Shown one piece after another: positions 1-9,157 of a stretch of 64,000 nt of DNA. The DNA is taken from assembly GCF_900167555.1 (NCBI RefSeq), contig NZ_FUYF01000003.1, positions 62,001-126,000 of the forward strand, read 5' to 3'. The number at the start of each line of letters is the position of its first letter. Position 1 is the stretch's first letter. This stretch comes from Gemmiger formicilis. Lineage in GTDB: Bacteria > Bacillota > Clostridia > Oscillospirales > Ruminococcaceae. A model generated the notes under the pieces. The model was not told where the DNA came from, made no database searches, and was given only the letters and a program-made list of their open reading frames with translations. Position numbers and translations under genes: made by a program.

Positions 1-668
1 CCGGCTATAATGAAATCAACCGCCAGAAGATCGAGAGCAACGCCGCGCTGCTGCACATTCCCATCACAGTATTTGAGACGAACATCTTTGATGTTGCCAA
101 CAACAGTGATAAGTCGCCCTGCTACCTCTGCGCCCGCATGCGCCGCGGCCACCTGTACAAGAAAGCGCAGGAGCTTGGCTGCAACAAAATCGCGCTGGGA
201 CATCATTTTAATGATGTCATCGAGACGACAGTCATGAGCATGTTCTACGGCTCCCAGCTGCAGGCCATGCCGCCGAAGCTGCACAGCACGAACTTTCCGG
301 GCATGACGCTGATCCGCCCGATGTACTGCATCCGCGAGGATGACATCATCGCGTGGCGCCGCTACAATGAGCTGGAATTTATCCAGTGCGCCTGCCGTTT
401 TACCGAGGCCTGCACGATCTGCGACAATGGCGGAGGCGGCTCCAAGCGGCAGGAGGTCAAGGTCCTGCTGCGCCGCCTGATGCGCGACAACCCGAACATC
501 GAAAACAGCATCTTCCGCAGCATCCACGCTGTATCGCTCGACACAATGCCCGGCTACAAGTCCGAGGGTGTGGAGCATTCGTTCCTGGAGCGGTTTGACA
601 GGGTCGAGGAAGAACTGAAAACAAAAAAGGCTTCCCCCGAGGGGGAAGCTGTCCGCGAAGCGGACTGA
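1..668 (+). CDS. TtcA-like tRNA thiolation ATPase, 5'-truncated
   Basis: The reading frame is open from base 3, so the N-terminus with the P-loop lies before the window. What remains matches the TtcA/TtuA type of ATP-pyrophosphatase, which transfers sulfur to tRNA: a CxxC motif (PCYLCARMRRG), the GHHFNDVIET segment that follows the catalytic core, and a downstream Cys cluster (CACRF...CTICDNGGGG) suited to an Fe-S site. Firmicutes copies are often labelled TilS-like or simply ATP-binding. The last codons (residues KKASPEGEAVREAD) and the stop lie inside the palindromic repeat at 623-777, so the native C-terminus was replaced when that repeat landed. The family call is good; the exact tRNA target is unknown. 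Confidence 0.75.
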   Translation, partial: GYNEINRQKIESNAALLHIPITVFETNIFDVANNSDKSPCYLCARMRRGHLYKKAQELGCNKIALGHHFNDVIETTVMSMFYGSQLQAMPPKLHSTNFPGMTLIRPMYCIREDDIIAWRRYNELEFIQCACRFTEACTICDNGGGGSKRQEVKVLLRRLMRDNPNIENSIFRSIHAVSLDTMPGYKSEGVEHSFLERFDRVEEELKTKKASPEGEAVREAD

Positions 669-777
669 TGAGGGCGGAGCTGCTGTGGCAGCCCGTTTAC
701 CGGGCAGCTTCGGTAGCTTGCCCCTCATCCGGCCTCGCTGCGCTCGTCCACCTTCCCCCACAGGGGAAGGCTTTTTT
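623..777. repeat. 155-bp palindromic intergenic repeat (MITE/REP-like)
   Basis: The left end AAAAAAGGCTTCCCCC and the right end GGGGAAGGCTTTTTT are imperfect inverted copies, and the similarity runs inward for about 50 bp on each side (GGGGGAAGCTGTCC / GGACGAGCG...). No ORF fits inside. The GC-rich arms ending in T-runs could also terminate transcription from both sides. It supplies the stop codon of the preceding gene and ends just before the AraC-family gene on the other strand. Confidence 0.7.
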
Positions 778-784
778 ATTATCC

Positions 785-1645
785 TCACCACTGCCGCCGG
801 TATTCCCCCGGCGTCGTGCCCTCTACTTTTTTAAATAAGCGGGAAAAATAATTTGCGTCGTTCAGCCCGCATTCCTGCGCAACGTTCTCCACGCTTTTGT
901 CCGTGAACCGCAGCAGCCGCTTGGCCTGCGTAATGCGCAGCTGCGTCAGGTAGCTCGTCACCGAAAGCCCGAACTGCTCCTTGAACACCCGCGTCAGGTA
1001 AAACTTGTTGATGTAAAACCGCTCGGCCAGCGCGTCCAGCGTGATCTTCTCGGCAAAATGCAGGTCAAGATAGTCCTTGATTTCCTGCACATTCTGTCGC
1101 TTCGTGCCCGCAGTGCGCACAATTTCGGGGTGCCAGCTCTCCTGCATCAGAAGGGTCAGCAGGGCAAACAGCCCCTCGCAGATCTGCATATCCCGCACGT
1201 AATTGTCAGAGGCCGCCAGCGTGTACAGTGCTTCGAGACGGCGGGTGTAGGGTGCGGTATTTTCCGGGTGAAAGCTCGGCTGGCCGCCGCGCTCACGATA
1301 TTTTTTGTAGATGGCTGCCATATTCGGGCCGTAAAAGTGCGCCCACCGCAGCTGCCACAGGTCGTCGCCCGTATAATGGCGATAGGGGCGGCGGCAGTCG
1401 AGAAACACACAGTCCCCGGCGCATAGCACGCGGGTCTCGCCCTCATATTCCAGCGTGCCGCTGCCGCTTTCAACCACAAAAAACAGGTAGGAGGCCAGCC
1501 CCTGCCGGGTGCTGGCATGGGGGCTGCGTGCCTGCAGCTGCCCGACCTCCTGCAGATGCACAAGGTTCGATTTTGCAAACGCCGACGGCGTGTAGATCAT
1601 GCGCCGGGCATGCACAAGCTCACCGTCAAACAGCGGGGTATCCAT
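785..1645 (-). CDS. AraC-family transcriptional regulator
   Basis: About 286 residues with the usual two-part layout: an N-terminal cupin-like ligand domain (residues about 20-160) and a C-terminal AraC DNA-binding domain with two helix-turn-helices. The second HTH carries the signature NVAQECGLNDANYFSRLFKK followed by GTTPGEYRR. The ATG at 1645 is preferred over an upstream GTG because GGGAGG sits eight bases before it. It faces the GDP-fucose operon divergently, so it might control that operon or a distant sugar locus; the effector cannot be read from the sequence. No clear promoter was identified. Confidence 0.85.
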   Translation of the reverse strand: MDTPLFDGELVHARRMIYTPSAFAKSNLVHLQEVGQLQARSPHASTRQGLASYLFFVVESGSGTLEYEGETRVLCAGDCVFLDCRRPYRHYTGDDLWQLRWAHFYGPNMAAIYKKYRERGGQPSFHPENTAPYTRRLEALYTLAASDNYVRDMQICEGLFALLTLLMQESWHPEIVRTAGTKRQNVQEIKDYLDLHFAEKITLDALAERFYINKFYLTRVFKEQFGLSVTSYLTQLRITQAKRLLRFTDKSVENVAQECGLNDANYFSRLFKKVEGTTPGEYRRQW

Positions 1646-1809
1646 CCGCGTCACCTCCCGGAAACCAGTATACCAAAAAAGTCAATATAATGCTAGTCTT
1701 TTGCAAGATTCCCACTGCCCAAGCACAAAATAATGCGGTACAATAACAAACAAGATACGAAAATCCGCGCAGTACGCTGCGCAAGATACAGATGAAAGGG
1801 TAGTAACCT

Positions 1810-2898
1810 ATGAAAAAAGCACTCATCACCGGCATCACCGGCCAGGACGGCAGCTATCTGGCTGAGTTCCTGCTGGAAAAGGGCTACGACGTCCACGGCG
1901 TCATCCGCCGTTCCTCCGTCGATTACCGCGAGCGCATCGCCCATCTGGAGGGTCACCCGCACTTCCACCTGCACTACGGCGATCTGAGCGACTCCATGAG
2001 CATCCTCTCCGTCGTCAGCACCGTACGGCCCGACGAGATCTACAACCTCGCCGCCCAGAGCCATGTGCAGGTCAGCTTTGATGTGCCGGAGTTCACCGCC
2101 GACGTCGATGCCACCGGCGTGCTGCGCGTGCTGGAGGCTGTGCGCCTGTCCGGCCTCAAGGACACCTGCCGCATCTATCAGGCATCTACATCCGAGCTGT
2201 ACGGCAAGGTCGAGGAGGTTCCCCAGAACGAGAACACACCGTTCCACCCCTACAGCCCCTACGCCGTCGCCAAGCAGTACGGCTTCTGGATCGTGAAGGA
2301 GTACCGCGAGGCGTACAACATGTTCTGCTGCTCGGGCATCCTGTTCAACCACGAGTCCGAGCGCCGCGGCGAGACCTTCGTCACCCGCAAGATCACGCTG
2401 GCTGCCGCCCGCATTGCGCAGGGCAAGCAGGATAAGCTGTATCTGGGCAACCTGTCCAGCCTGCGCGACTGGGGCTATGCCAGGGACTACGTCGAGTGCA
2501 TGTGGCTGATTTTGCAGAACGACAAGCCCGAGGACTTCGTCATCGCCACCGGTGAGCAGCACTCCGTCCGCGAGTTCTGCCAGCTGGCCTTCCACGATGT
2601 GGGCATCGAGCTGGAATTTGTCGGCGAGGGCATGAACGAGAAGGGCATCGACAAGGCCACGGGCAAGACGGTCATCGAGGTCAGCCCCGACTTCTACCGT
2701 CCGACGGACGTCGTCAACCTCTGGGGCGACCCGTCCAAAGCAAAGCGCGAGCTGGGCTGGAACCCGACCAAGACCACGTTTGAGCAGCTCGTCAAGATCA
2801 TGGTCGACCACGACATGAAGAAGGTTGCCGTCGAGCGCGCTGAGGAGCACATCAAGACGAACCTGGCTGAGTATCTTGAAAAGGGCGTTATCAAATAA
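1810..2898 (+). CDS. gmd: GDP-mannose 4,6-dehydratase
   Basis: A 362-residue short-chain dehydrogenase of the extended SDR class. The N-terminal Rossmann motif [18 protein letters not shown], the active-site segment STSELYGK and the catalytic Tyr-Lys pair in PYAVAKQYG are all present, as is the Gmd-type [12 protein letters not shown] segment. It converts GDP-mannose to GDP-4-keto-6-deoxymannose. It is the first gene of a three-gene operon with fcl and manC, with gaps of 25 and 11 bases. AAAGGG stands ahead of the ATG. The length is normal for the family. Confidence 0.96.
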   Translation: MKKALITGITGQDGSYLAEFLLEKGYDVHGVIRRSSVDYRERIAHLEGHPHFHLHYGDLSDSMSILSVVSTVRPDEIYNLAAQSHVQVSFDVPEFTADVDATGVLRVLEAVRLSGLKDTCRIYQASTSELYGKVEEVPQNENTPFHPYSPYAVAKQYGFWIVKEYREAYNMFCCSGILFNHESERRGETFVTRKITLAAARIAQGKQDKLYLGNLSSLRDWGYARDYVECMWLILQNDKPEDFVIATGEQHSVREFCQLAFHDVGIELEFVGEGMNEKGIDKATGKTVIEVSPDFYRPTDVVNLWGDPSKAKRELGWNPTKTTFEQLVKIMVDHDMKKVAVERAEEHIKTNLAEYLEKGVIK

Positions 2899-2923
2899 TT
2901 TATTCAAAAGAGGGTAACTTATT

Positions 2924-3868
2924 ATGATGGACAAAAATGCAAAAATCTACGTTGCCGGGCACCGCGGCATGGTGGGCAGCGCCATCGTGCGTGAGCTGCA
3001 GCGCCAGGGCTACAACAATATCATCACCCGCACCCACAAGGAGCTTGACCTCTGCCGTCAGGAAAATGTCGAAAAGTTCTTTGCCGAGGAAAAGCCCGAG
3101 TACGTATTCCTTGCCGCTGCCAAGGTCGGCGGCATCGTCGCCAATCAGGAGGCGCTGGCCGATTTCATGTGGTTCAACATGACGCTCGAGATGAACGTCA
3201 TCCACTCTGCCTGGCAGAACGGCTGCAAGAAGCTGGAGTTCCTCGGCTCGTCCTGTATCTATCCGCGCATGGCTCCGCAGCCGATGAAGGAAAGCTGCCT
3301 GCTGACTTCCGAACTGGAAAAGACGAACGAGGCTTACGCCCTCGCCAAAATCAGCGGCCTCAAATACTGCGAGTTCCTGAACCGCCAGTACGGCACGGAC
3401 TATATCTCGGTCATGCCCACGAACCTGTACGGCCCCAACGATAACTACCACCCGACCCACAGCCATGTGGTTCCCGCACTGATCCGCCGTTTCCATGAGG
3501 CAAAGGTCAACGGCGTCGAGAGCGTCACCTGCTGGGGCGACGGCAGCCCGCTGCGCGAGTTTTTGTATGTGGATGATCTCGCGAACCTCTGCGTGTTCCT
3601 GATGAACCACTACTCCGGCAACGAGACGGTCAACGCGGGTACCGGCAAGGAGCTGACCATCAAAGAATTGACCGAGCTCGTTGCCAAGGTCGTCGGCTAC
3701 ACCGGCAAGATCGAGTGGGACGCCTCCAAACCCAACGGCACGCCCCGCAAGCTGCTGGACGTCTCCAAGGCGACGAACCTCGGCTGGACCTACAAGACCG
3801 AGCTGGAGGACGGCCTGCGCCTGTCCTATGAGGACTTTCTGAACAACCCGATGCGCGCCGAGCGCTGA
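2924..3868 (+). CDS. fcl: GDP-L-fucose synthase
   Basis: A 314-residue SDR epimerase/reductase that turns the Gmd product into GDP-L-fucose. Visible are the nucleotide-binding GHRGMVGSAIV, the substrate segment LGSSCIYP, the catalytic YALAKISGLKY, and the typical PTNLYGPNDNYHPTHSHV block. Two tandem ATG codons begin the gene after an AGAGGG ribosome site; the first is used here. Its place between gmd and manC completes GDP-fucose formation from mannose-1-phosphate. No fucosyltransferase is in the window, so the acceptor glycan is unknown. Confidence 0.96.
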   Translation: MMDKNAKIYVAGHRGMVGSAIVRELQRQGYNNIITRTHKELDLCRQENVEKFFAEEKPEYVFLAAAKVGGIVANQEALADFMWFNMTLEMNVIHSAWQNGCKKLEFLGSSCIYPRMAPQPMKESCLLTSELEKTNEAYALAKISGLKYCEFLNRQYGTDYISVMPTNLYGPNDNYHPTHSHVVPALIRRFHEAKVNGVESVTCWGDGSPLREFLYVDDLANLCVFLMNHYSGNETVNAGTGKELTIKELTELVAKVVGYTGKIEWDASKPNGTPRKLLDVSKATNLGWTYKTELEDGLRLSYEDFLNNPMRAER

Positions 3869-3879
3869 AAGGAAACGCT

Positions 3880-5196
3880 ATGAATATCATCCTGCTGTCC
3901 GGCGGCTCCGGCAAGCGCCTGTGGCCGCTGTCGAACGACATTCGTTCCAAGCAGTTCATCAAAATCTTCAAGACCGCCGACGGGTACGAGTCGATGGTCC
4001 AGCGCGTCTACCGCCAGATCAAGGAGGTCGACGCCGACGCCAGCGTGACGATTGCCACCAGCAAGACACAGGTATCGTCCATTCACAACCAGCTGGGCAA
4101 TTCGGTGGGCGTCTGCGTCGAGCCGTGCCGCCGTGATACCTTCCCGGCCATCGCACTGGCGACAGCCTACCTGCACGACGTCAAGGGCGTCGGCCTTGAT
4201 GAGGCTGTCGTCGTCTGCCCGGTAGACCCCTATGTAAACAATGACTATTTCGCCGCGCTGAAAACGCTGTCCGAGCTGGCCGGGCAGGGGAACGCGAACC
4301 TCTCCCTGATGGGCATTGAGCCGACCTACCCGAGCGAAAAGTACGGCTACATTATCCCGCAGAGTGCCGACGCCGTCAGCCCGGTCAAAACGTTTAAAGA
4401 GAAGCCCGACGCCGCCACCGCCGAAAAGTACATTGCCCAGGGTGCGCTCTGGAACGGCGGTGTGTTTGCCTACAAACTGCGCTACGTTCTGGACAAGGCC
4501 CACGAACTGATCGATTTCACCGATTACAAGGACCTGTTCGATAAGTACGAGACGCTGAAAAAAATCAGCTTCGACTACGCCGTTGTCGAGAATGAGTCCC
4601 AAATTCAGGTAATGCGCTTTGCGGGCCAGTGGAAGGATATGGGCACCTGGAACACCCTGACCGAGGCCATGGAGGAGCCGAGCATCGGCAAGGCCATGCT
4701 GAACGACACCTGCCAGAACGTCCATGTACTGAACGAGCTGGACGTGCCCGTGCTCTGCATGGGGCTGAAGGATGTCGTCGTCTCGGCCAGCCCGGAGGGC
4801 ATTTTGGTCTCTGACAAGGAGCAGTCCAGCTACATCAAGCCGTATGTGGACAGCATCCATCAGCAGATCATGTTTGCAGAAAAGTCCTGGGGTTCCTTCC
4901 GCGTGCTCGACGTCGAGGACGCGAGCATGACCATCAAGATCACGCTCACCCCCGGCCACGGCATGAACTACCACAGCCATGAGAACCGCGACGAGGTCTG
5001 GACCGTCATCTCCGGTACCGGCCATGCGATTTTGGACGGCGTGCGCCGCGACGTGAAGCCAGGGGATATCCTGACGATGCCCGCCGGCTGCCGCCACACA
5101 GTCTTTGCCGACAGCGAGCTAAAAGTCATCGAGGTTCAGCTCGGTCCGGCCATCAGCGTGGAGGATAAGCAGAAGTATCCGCTGCCGCAGGCTTGA
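3880..5196 (+). CDS. manC: Mannose-1-phosphate guanylyltransferase (with C-terminal cupin)
   Basis: A 438-residue protein with an N-terminal nucleotidyltransferase domain (SGGSGKRLWPLSNDIRSKQF pyrophosphorylase signature; FKEKPDAATAEKYI; WNGGVFAYK) and a C-terminal cupin (HSHENRDEVWTVISGTG) as in type II phosphomannose isomerase-fused enzymes. It makes GDP-mannose, the substrate of Gmd upstream. It starts 11 bases after fcl with GAAAGGAAACGCT before the ATG. Its TGA stop overlaps the -35 box of the next promoter. Whether the cupin part still isomerises mannose-6-phosphate cannot be told from the sequence. Confidence 0.93.
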   Translation: MNIILLSGGSGKRLWPLSNDIRSKQFIKIFKTADGYESMVQRVYRQIKEVDADASVTIATSKTQVSSIHNQLGNSVGVCVEPCRRDTFPAIALATAYLHDVKGVGLDEAVVVCPVDPYVNNDYFAALKTLSELAGQGNANLSLMGIEPTYPSEKYGYIIPQSADAVSPVKTFKEKPDAATAEKYIAQGALWNGGVFAYKLRYVLDKAHELIDFTDYKDLFDKYETLKKISFDYAVVENESQIQVMRFAGQWKDMGTWNTLTEAMEEPSIGKAMLNDTCQNVHVLNELDVPVLCMGLKDVVVSASPEGILVSDKEQSSYIKPYVDSIHQQIMFAEKSWGSFRVLDVEDASMTIKITLTPGHGMNYHSHENRDEVWTVISGTGHAILDGVRRDVKPGDILTMPAGCRHTVFADSELKVIEVQLGPAISVEDKQKYPLPQA

Positions 5197-5221
5197 CAGC
5201 CGGCGCAAACCGCGCTATACT
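5193..5221 (+). promoter_or_regulatory. Sigma-A promoter of the pheST T-box transcript
   Basis: TTGACA (5193-5198), a 17-base spacer and TATACT (5216-5221). The -35 box overlaps the manC stop codon, so pheST has its own start independent of the fucose operon. Confidence 0.85.
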
Positions 5222-5504
5222 AAATAAGTATTCGCAAAAACACAGCGACGGAGAAAGTACGCACAAGCTGCTTTAGGCAAGAGAGGGCGGTCACCGGCTG
5301 CAAGCCGCCTGTAAAGCGCTTATGCGGAAGTTCGCTCCCGAGTGGTGCGTGGGAAAGGCCAAGGCCGAGTAGTGCGCAACGGCTCTGCACCGTTACCGGC
5401 AGCAAAGAGTGCCGCGCTTTACAGTGCGGAACACGGGTGGTACCGCGGAGAATTGTATTTTGCAAGGCTTCGTCCCTGATTCAACACAGGGACGGAGTCT
5501 TTTT
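5222..5504 (+). promoter_or_regulatory. T-box leader of pheS-pheT (tRNA-Phe sensing)
   Basis: The leader holds the near-invariant T-box core GGGTGGTACCGCGG close to 5433-5448, a long Stem I region beginning about 5245, and a terminator hairpin (GGCTTCGTCCCTG / CAGGGACGGAGTC then T5) at 5466-5504. A TTC triplet at 5331-5333, in the expected 3' side of the Stem I internal loop, is the likely specifier codon and fits phenylalanine and the downstream genes. Uncharged tRNA-Phe would favour the antiterminator and switch on pheST. The specifier position is judged by eye, not by a fold. Confidence 0.9.
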
Positions 5505-5539
5505 GTTTGCTCCGGCCCTACTTCAAGCAGAGGTGTACT

Positions 5540-6562
5540 ATGGAAGAAAAAATCAAGGAACTGCGCGCCGCCATTGAGCAGGCCAGCGCAGACGTCACCG
5601 ACAAAGCCCGGCTTTCTGACTTCTGGCAGAAATACCTGAGCAAGAACGGCGAGGTCGCGGGCCTGACCAAGAGTCTGCGCGATGTCCCCAAGGAGGACCG
5701 TCCTGCCGTCGGCAAGACCATCAATGAGTTCAAGCAGTGGGCCGAGGCACAGTATCAGGCCCTGTCCGAGCAGGTCGAAAAGGCCGCGCTCGAGGCCCGC
5801 AACGCCGCCGAGACCGTCGACATCACGATGCCCGCCAAGATTCGCCAAACCGGCAGCCTGCACCCGATTACCCTCGTCAAGAATGAGATCATCGACGTGT
5901 TCGCCGGTATGGGCTTTGAGATTTACGAGGGCCCCGAGATCGAGGACGACGACCACAACTTTACCCGCCTGAATGTGCCGAAGAACCATCCCGCCCGCGA
6001 CATGCAGGATACGTTCTACGTCGCAGACGACATTGTGCTGCGCACCCAGACCAGCGGCGGCCAGATCCGCGTCATGGACATGGAAAAGCCCCCCATCAAG
6101 GTGCTGGCCCCGGGCCGCGTGTTCCGTTCCGACTCCGACGCGACCCACTCTCCGATGTTCCACCAGATGGAAGGCCTCGTCGTTGACAAGGGCATCACGC
6201 TCTGCGACCTGCAGGGAATGCTCGACAAATTCGTCCAGGCGCTGTTCGGTGCAGACGTCAAGACCCGCCTGCGTCCGTCCTACTTCCCGTTCACCGAGCC
6301 GAGCGTCGAGGTCGACGTTTCCTGCTTCGAGTGCGGCGGCAAGGGCTGCCCGCTGTGCAAGCACACCGGCTGGATCGAGGTTCTCGGCGCCGGTGTCGTC
6401 CACCACAGCGTACTGGAAAACTGCGGCATTGACCCCAACGTCTACTCCGGCTTCGCATTCGGTATCGGCATTGAGCGTATCGCCATGCTGAAGTACGGCA
6501 TCAACAACATCGGTCTGATGTTTGAAAACGATCTGCGCTTCTTGAAGCAGTTCGAGGATTGA
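5540..6562 (+). CDS. pheS: Phenylalanine--tRNA ligase alpha subunit
   Basis: A 340-residue class II synthetase subunit. An N-terminal coiled-coil arm (residues 1-95) leads to the catalytic core with [20 protein letters not shown] (motif 1), LRTQTS..., RVFRSD (motif 2), [10 protein letters not shown] and [12 protein letters not shown] (motif 3). The bacterial insertion with [12 protein letters not shown] is present, a zinc-ribbon-like Cys cluster seen in many PheS proteins. An in-frame ATG at 5507 sits inside the terminator region, so the ATG at 5540 after CAGAGGTG is chosen. pheT follows 19 bases later. Confidence 0.97.
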   Translation: MEEKIKELRAAIEQASADVTDKARLSDFWQKYLSKNGEVAGLTKSLRDVPKEDRPAVGKTINEFKQWAEAQYQALSEQVEKAALEARNAAETVDITMPAKIRQTGSLHPITLVKNEIIDVFAGMGFEIYEGPEIEDDDHNFTRLNVPKNHPARDMQDTFYVADDIVLRTQTSGGQIRVMDMEKPPIKVLAPGRVFRSDSDATHSPMFHQMEGLVVDKGITLCDLQGMLDKFVQALFGADVKTRLRPSYFPFTEPSVEVDVSCFECGGKGCPLCKHTGWIEVLGAGVVHHSVLENCGIDPNVYSGFAFGIGIERIAMLKYGINNIGLMFENDLRFLKQFED

Positions 6563-6581
6563 CAGGGGAGGAGTACAGAGT

Positions 6582-9005
6582 ATGAAAGTACCATTCAGCT
6601 GGTTGAAGCAATATGTTGACATCGACGTCACCGCGCAGGAGCTTGAGGACAAGCTCTTTGGCTGCGGCTTTGAGGTCGAGGAACTGATCGACCTCGGCGG
6701 CGAGATCTCCAAGGTCGTTGTCGGTGTTGTGACCGAGTGCGTCCCGCAGGAGGGCACCCATCTGCACATCTGCAAGGTTGACTGCGGCGAGTACGGCCAC
6801 GACATCCAGATTTCCACCGGCGCACCCAACGTCTACGCCGGTATGCACACCGCCGCCGCACTCGACGGCTCCACACTGCCCGGCGGCGTAAAAATCAAGG
6901 CAAAGCCCCTGATGGGCGTCGAGTCCAACGGTATGCTGTGCAGCGGTGAGGAGCTGGGTCTGAACGAGGATCTGTACCCCGGCGCCGAGGTCTACGGCCT
7001 GCTCGATTTGCCGAAGGACACTGTCCCCGGCACGCCCATTCAGCAGGTCGTCGGCCTTGACGACTACATTTTTGATATTTCCATCACGGCCAACCGCGCC
7101 GACTGCCAGAGTGTGCTCGGCATTGCGCGCGAGGTTGCAGCAGCGCTGAACAAGCCTCTCAAGATGCCCGCCACCGACTACACGGTCAGCGACTATGTTG
7201 ATCCGCGCCTGTCCATCAGCGTCGAGGCCGAGGATCTCTGCCCGCGCTACATTGGCCATTATGTCCGCAACATCACGCCGGGCGAGTCCCCACGCTGGAT
7301 GCGCCGTCAGCTGGCCCTGTGCGGTCTGCGCAGCATCTCCAACGTCGTTGACATCACGAACTATGTCATGCTGGAGATTGGCCAGCCCATGCACGCCTTC
7401 GACATGGACACGCTGGAAAGCCGCCAGATCCTCGTCCGCCGCGCCAAAGACGGCGAGAAGATCACAACGCTGGACGAAAAAGAGTTCACCCTGACGCCCA
7501 ACAACCTCGTCATCTGCGACGGCTCCAAGCCCGTTGCGCTGGCGGGTGTCATGGGCGGCCTGAACAGCGAAATTAAAGATACCACCACCCAGCTGCTGTT
7601 TGAGAGCGCCAAGTTCGCCCGCGACAACATCCGCAAGACGGCCCGCGGCCTCGGCCAGAACACCGACGCCTCCAGCCATTACGAGAAGGGTATCTCCGAG
7701 TACACCACCGAGCTTGGCATGGCTCGTGCCCTGCACCTGATTCAGGAGCTGGGCTGCGGCGAGGTCACCTCCACCCATTTTGACTGTTCTGCCGGTGCCC
7801 CGCGTGAGGGCAAGCGTTTCACGGCCAAGGTCAGCGGCATCAATGCCATCCTCGGCATCACTGTGCCCACCGATGTGATTCTGGACATCCTGAACCGCCT
7901 GCAGTTCGAGGTTAAGCTCGAAGCCGACGGCGATACGATGCAGGTCGTCGCGCCCCGCTGGCGTGAGGACATCGAGGTCGGTGAACCCGACCTGGCCGAG
8001 GAGGTCATCCGCGAGTACGGCTATGAACACATCGTTCCCACCTTCCTGAAGGCTGCCACCGTCACCACCGGTGGCCTGACCGCCGAGCAGAAAGCGCAGG
8101 CCAAGGCCAAGCGCACCATGTGTGCCCAGGGCTTCTACGAGGCCGAGACGCTGGCCTTCTACGCCGACGCTGACCTCGACATGCTGCACATTGCTGCTGA
8201 CGCGCCGGAGCGCAAGGTCATCCGTATCCTGAACCCCATTTCCTCCCATCTGACCATCATGCGCCCGCTGCTGGCACCGTCCCTGCTGAATGTCGTCGTC
8301 GACAACCTGCGCAAGGGCAACGCCGAGGGCCGTCTGTTCGAGATGTCCAACATCTACATCCCGAAGCAGCTGCCCGTCACCGAACTGCCCGAGGAGCGTC
8401 TGCATCTGGGCTTTGCTGCCTGGGGCAGTGAGGAGGACTTCTTCGCAGTCAAGGGTGCTGTCGAGAGCTTCGGCGCTGCGTTCGGCGTCGAGCTGACCGT
8501 CGAGCGCGCAACGGACGTTGCCTGGCTGCACCCCGGTATTGCCGCTTATATCCTGTGCAAGGGCGAGCGCGTCGGTGTCTTTGGCAAGCTGGCTAACGAT
8601 GTGACAAGCGAGCTCAAGCTGCCCAAGGACAGCCGCGCCAACCTGAACATCTATCTGGGCGAGATCGACTGGGTCGCGTTCCACGCGCTGGTCCCCGCCG
8701 CCATCCACTACCAGCCCATCCCCGAGTTTGCCCCCGTCCAGCGTGATCTGGCGCTCGTTGCCCCCGAGAGCATGGAGTGCGGCACCCTCGTCACCGAGAT
8801 GCAGCGCGCCTGCAAGCAGTTGACCAAGGTCGAGCTGTTCGACATCTACCGCGGCGAAAAGCTCGGCGCGGACAAGAAGAGCATGGCGTTCAGCCTGTCC
8901 TTCCAGCCCGCTGACAAGCCGCTGACCCCCGATGAGATCGACCGTTTCGTCAAGAAAATTCTCGGCAACCTGAAGTTCAAGCTCGGCATCGAGATCCGCG
9001 AGTAA
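6582..9005 (+). CDS. pheT: Phenylalanine--tRNA ligase beta subunit
   Basis: An 807-residue beta subunit of the PheRS heterotetramer. Domain order is normal: N-terminal MKVPFSWLKQYVD, the tRNA-binding (EMAP-like) domain at about 40-150, the B3/B4 editing domain (about 210-390), the B5 DNA-binding-like fold (about 410-480), the catalytic-like core, and the C-terminal ferredoxin-fold anticodon-binding domain (about 710-805; PVQRDLALV, DIYRGEKLGADKKSMAFSL). It is co-transcribed with pheS under the T-box and followed by an intrinsic terminator. Confidence 0.97.
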   Translation: MKVPFSWLKQYVDIDVTAQELEDKLFGCGFEVEELIDLGGEISKVVVGVVTECVPQEGTHLHICKVDCGEYGHDIQISTGAPNVYAGMHTAAALDGSTLPGGVKIKAKPLMGVESNGMLCSGEELGLNEDLYPGAEVYGLLDLPKDTVPGTPIQQVVGLDDYIFDISITANRADCQSVLGIAREVAAALNKPLKMPATDYTVSDYVDPRLSISVEAEDLCPRYIGHYVRNITPGESPRWMRRQLALCGLRSISNVVDITNYVMLEIGQPMHAFDMDTLESRQILVRRAKDGEKITTLDEKEFTLTPNNLVICDGSKPVALAGVMGGLNSEIKDTTTQLLFESAKFARDNIRKTARGLGQNTDASSHYEKGISEYTTELGMARALHLIQELGCGEVTSTHFDCSAGAPREGKRFTAKVSGINAILGITVPTDVILDILNRLQFEVKLEADGDTMQVVAPRWREDIEVGEPDLAEEVIREYGYEHIVPTFLKAATVTTGGLTAEQKAQAKAKRTMCAQGFYEAETLAFYADADLDMLHIAADAPERKVIRILNPISSHLTIMRPLLAPSLLNVVVDNLRKGNAEGRLFEMSNIYIPKQLPVTELPEERLHLGFAAWGSEEDFFAVKGAVESFGAAFGVELTVERATDVAWLHPGIAAYILCKGERVGVFGKLANDVTSELKLPKDSRANLNIYLGEIDWVAFHALVPAAIHYQPIPEFAPVQRDLALVAPESMECGTLVTEMQRACKQLTKVELFDIYRGEKLGADKKSMAFSLSFQPADKPLTPDEIDRFVKKILGNLKFKLGIEIRE

Positions 9006-9018
9006 CCTGTTTTTGCTG

Positions 9019-9056
9019 TCCGTCCTGCGCCGCACGGTGCGGGACGGATATTTTTT
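9019..9056 (+). terminator. Intrinsic terminator of pheST
   Basis: TCCGTCC and GGACGGA arms closing around TGCGCCGCACGGTGC, followed by TATTTTTT, 13 bases after the pheT stop. Confidence 0.85.
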
Positions 9057-9096
9057 ACAGATTTTTGTGGCTACAGATTTTTGTGTGATATTTTCC

Positions 9097-9125
9097 TTGC
9101 CTTTTTGCCGCGCAGGTCGTATAGT
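9097..9125 (+). promoter_or_regulatory. Promoter of the sortase gene
   Basis: TTGCCT, a 17-base spacer, then TATAGT. It lies 33 bases before the GGAG ribosome site of the sortase gene. Confidence 0.6.
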
Positions 9126-9157
9126 AAAGATAATATTGTGTGACAGGAGAATCCATC

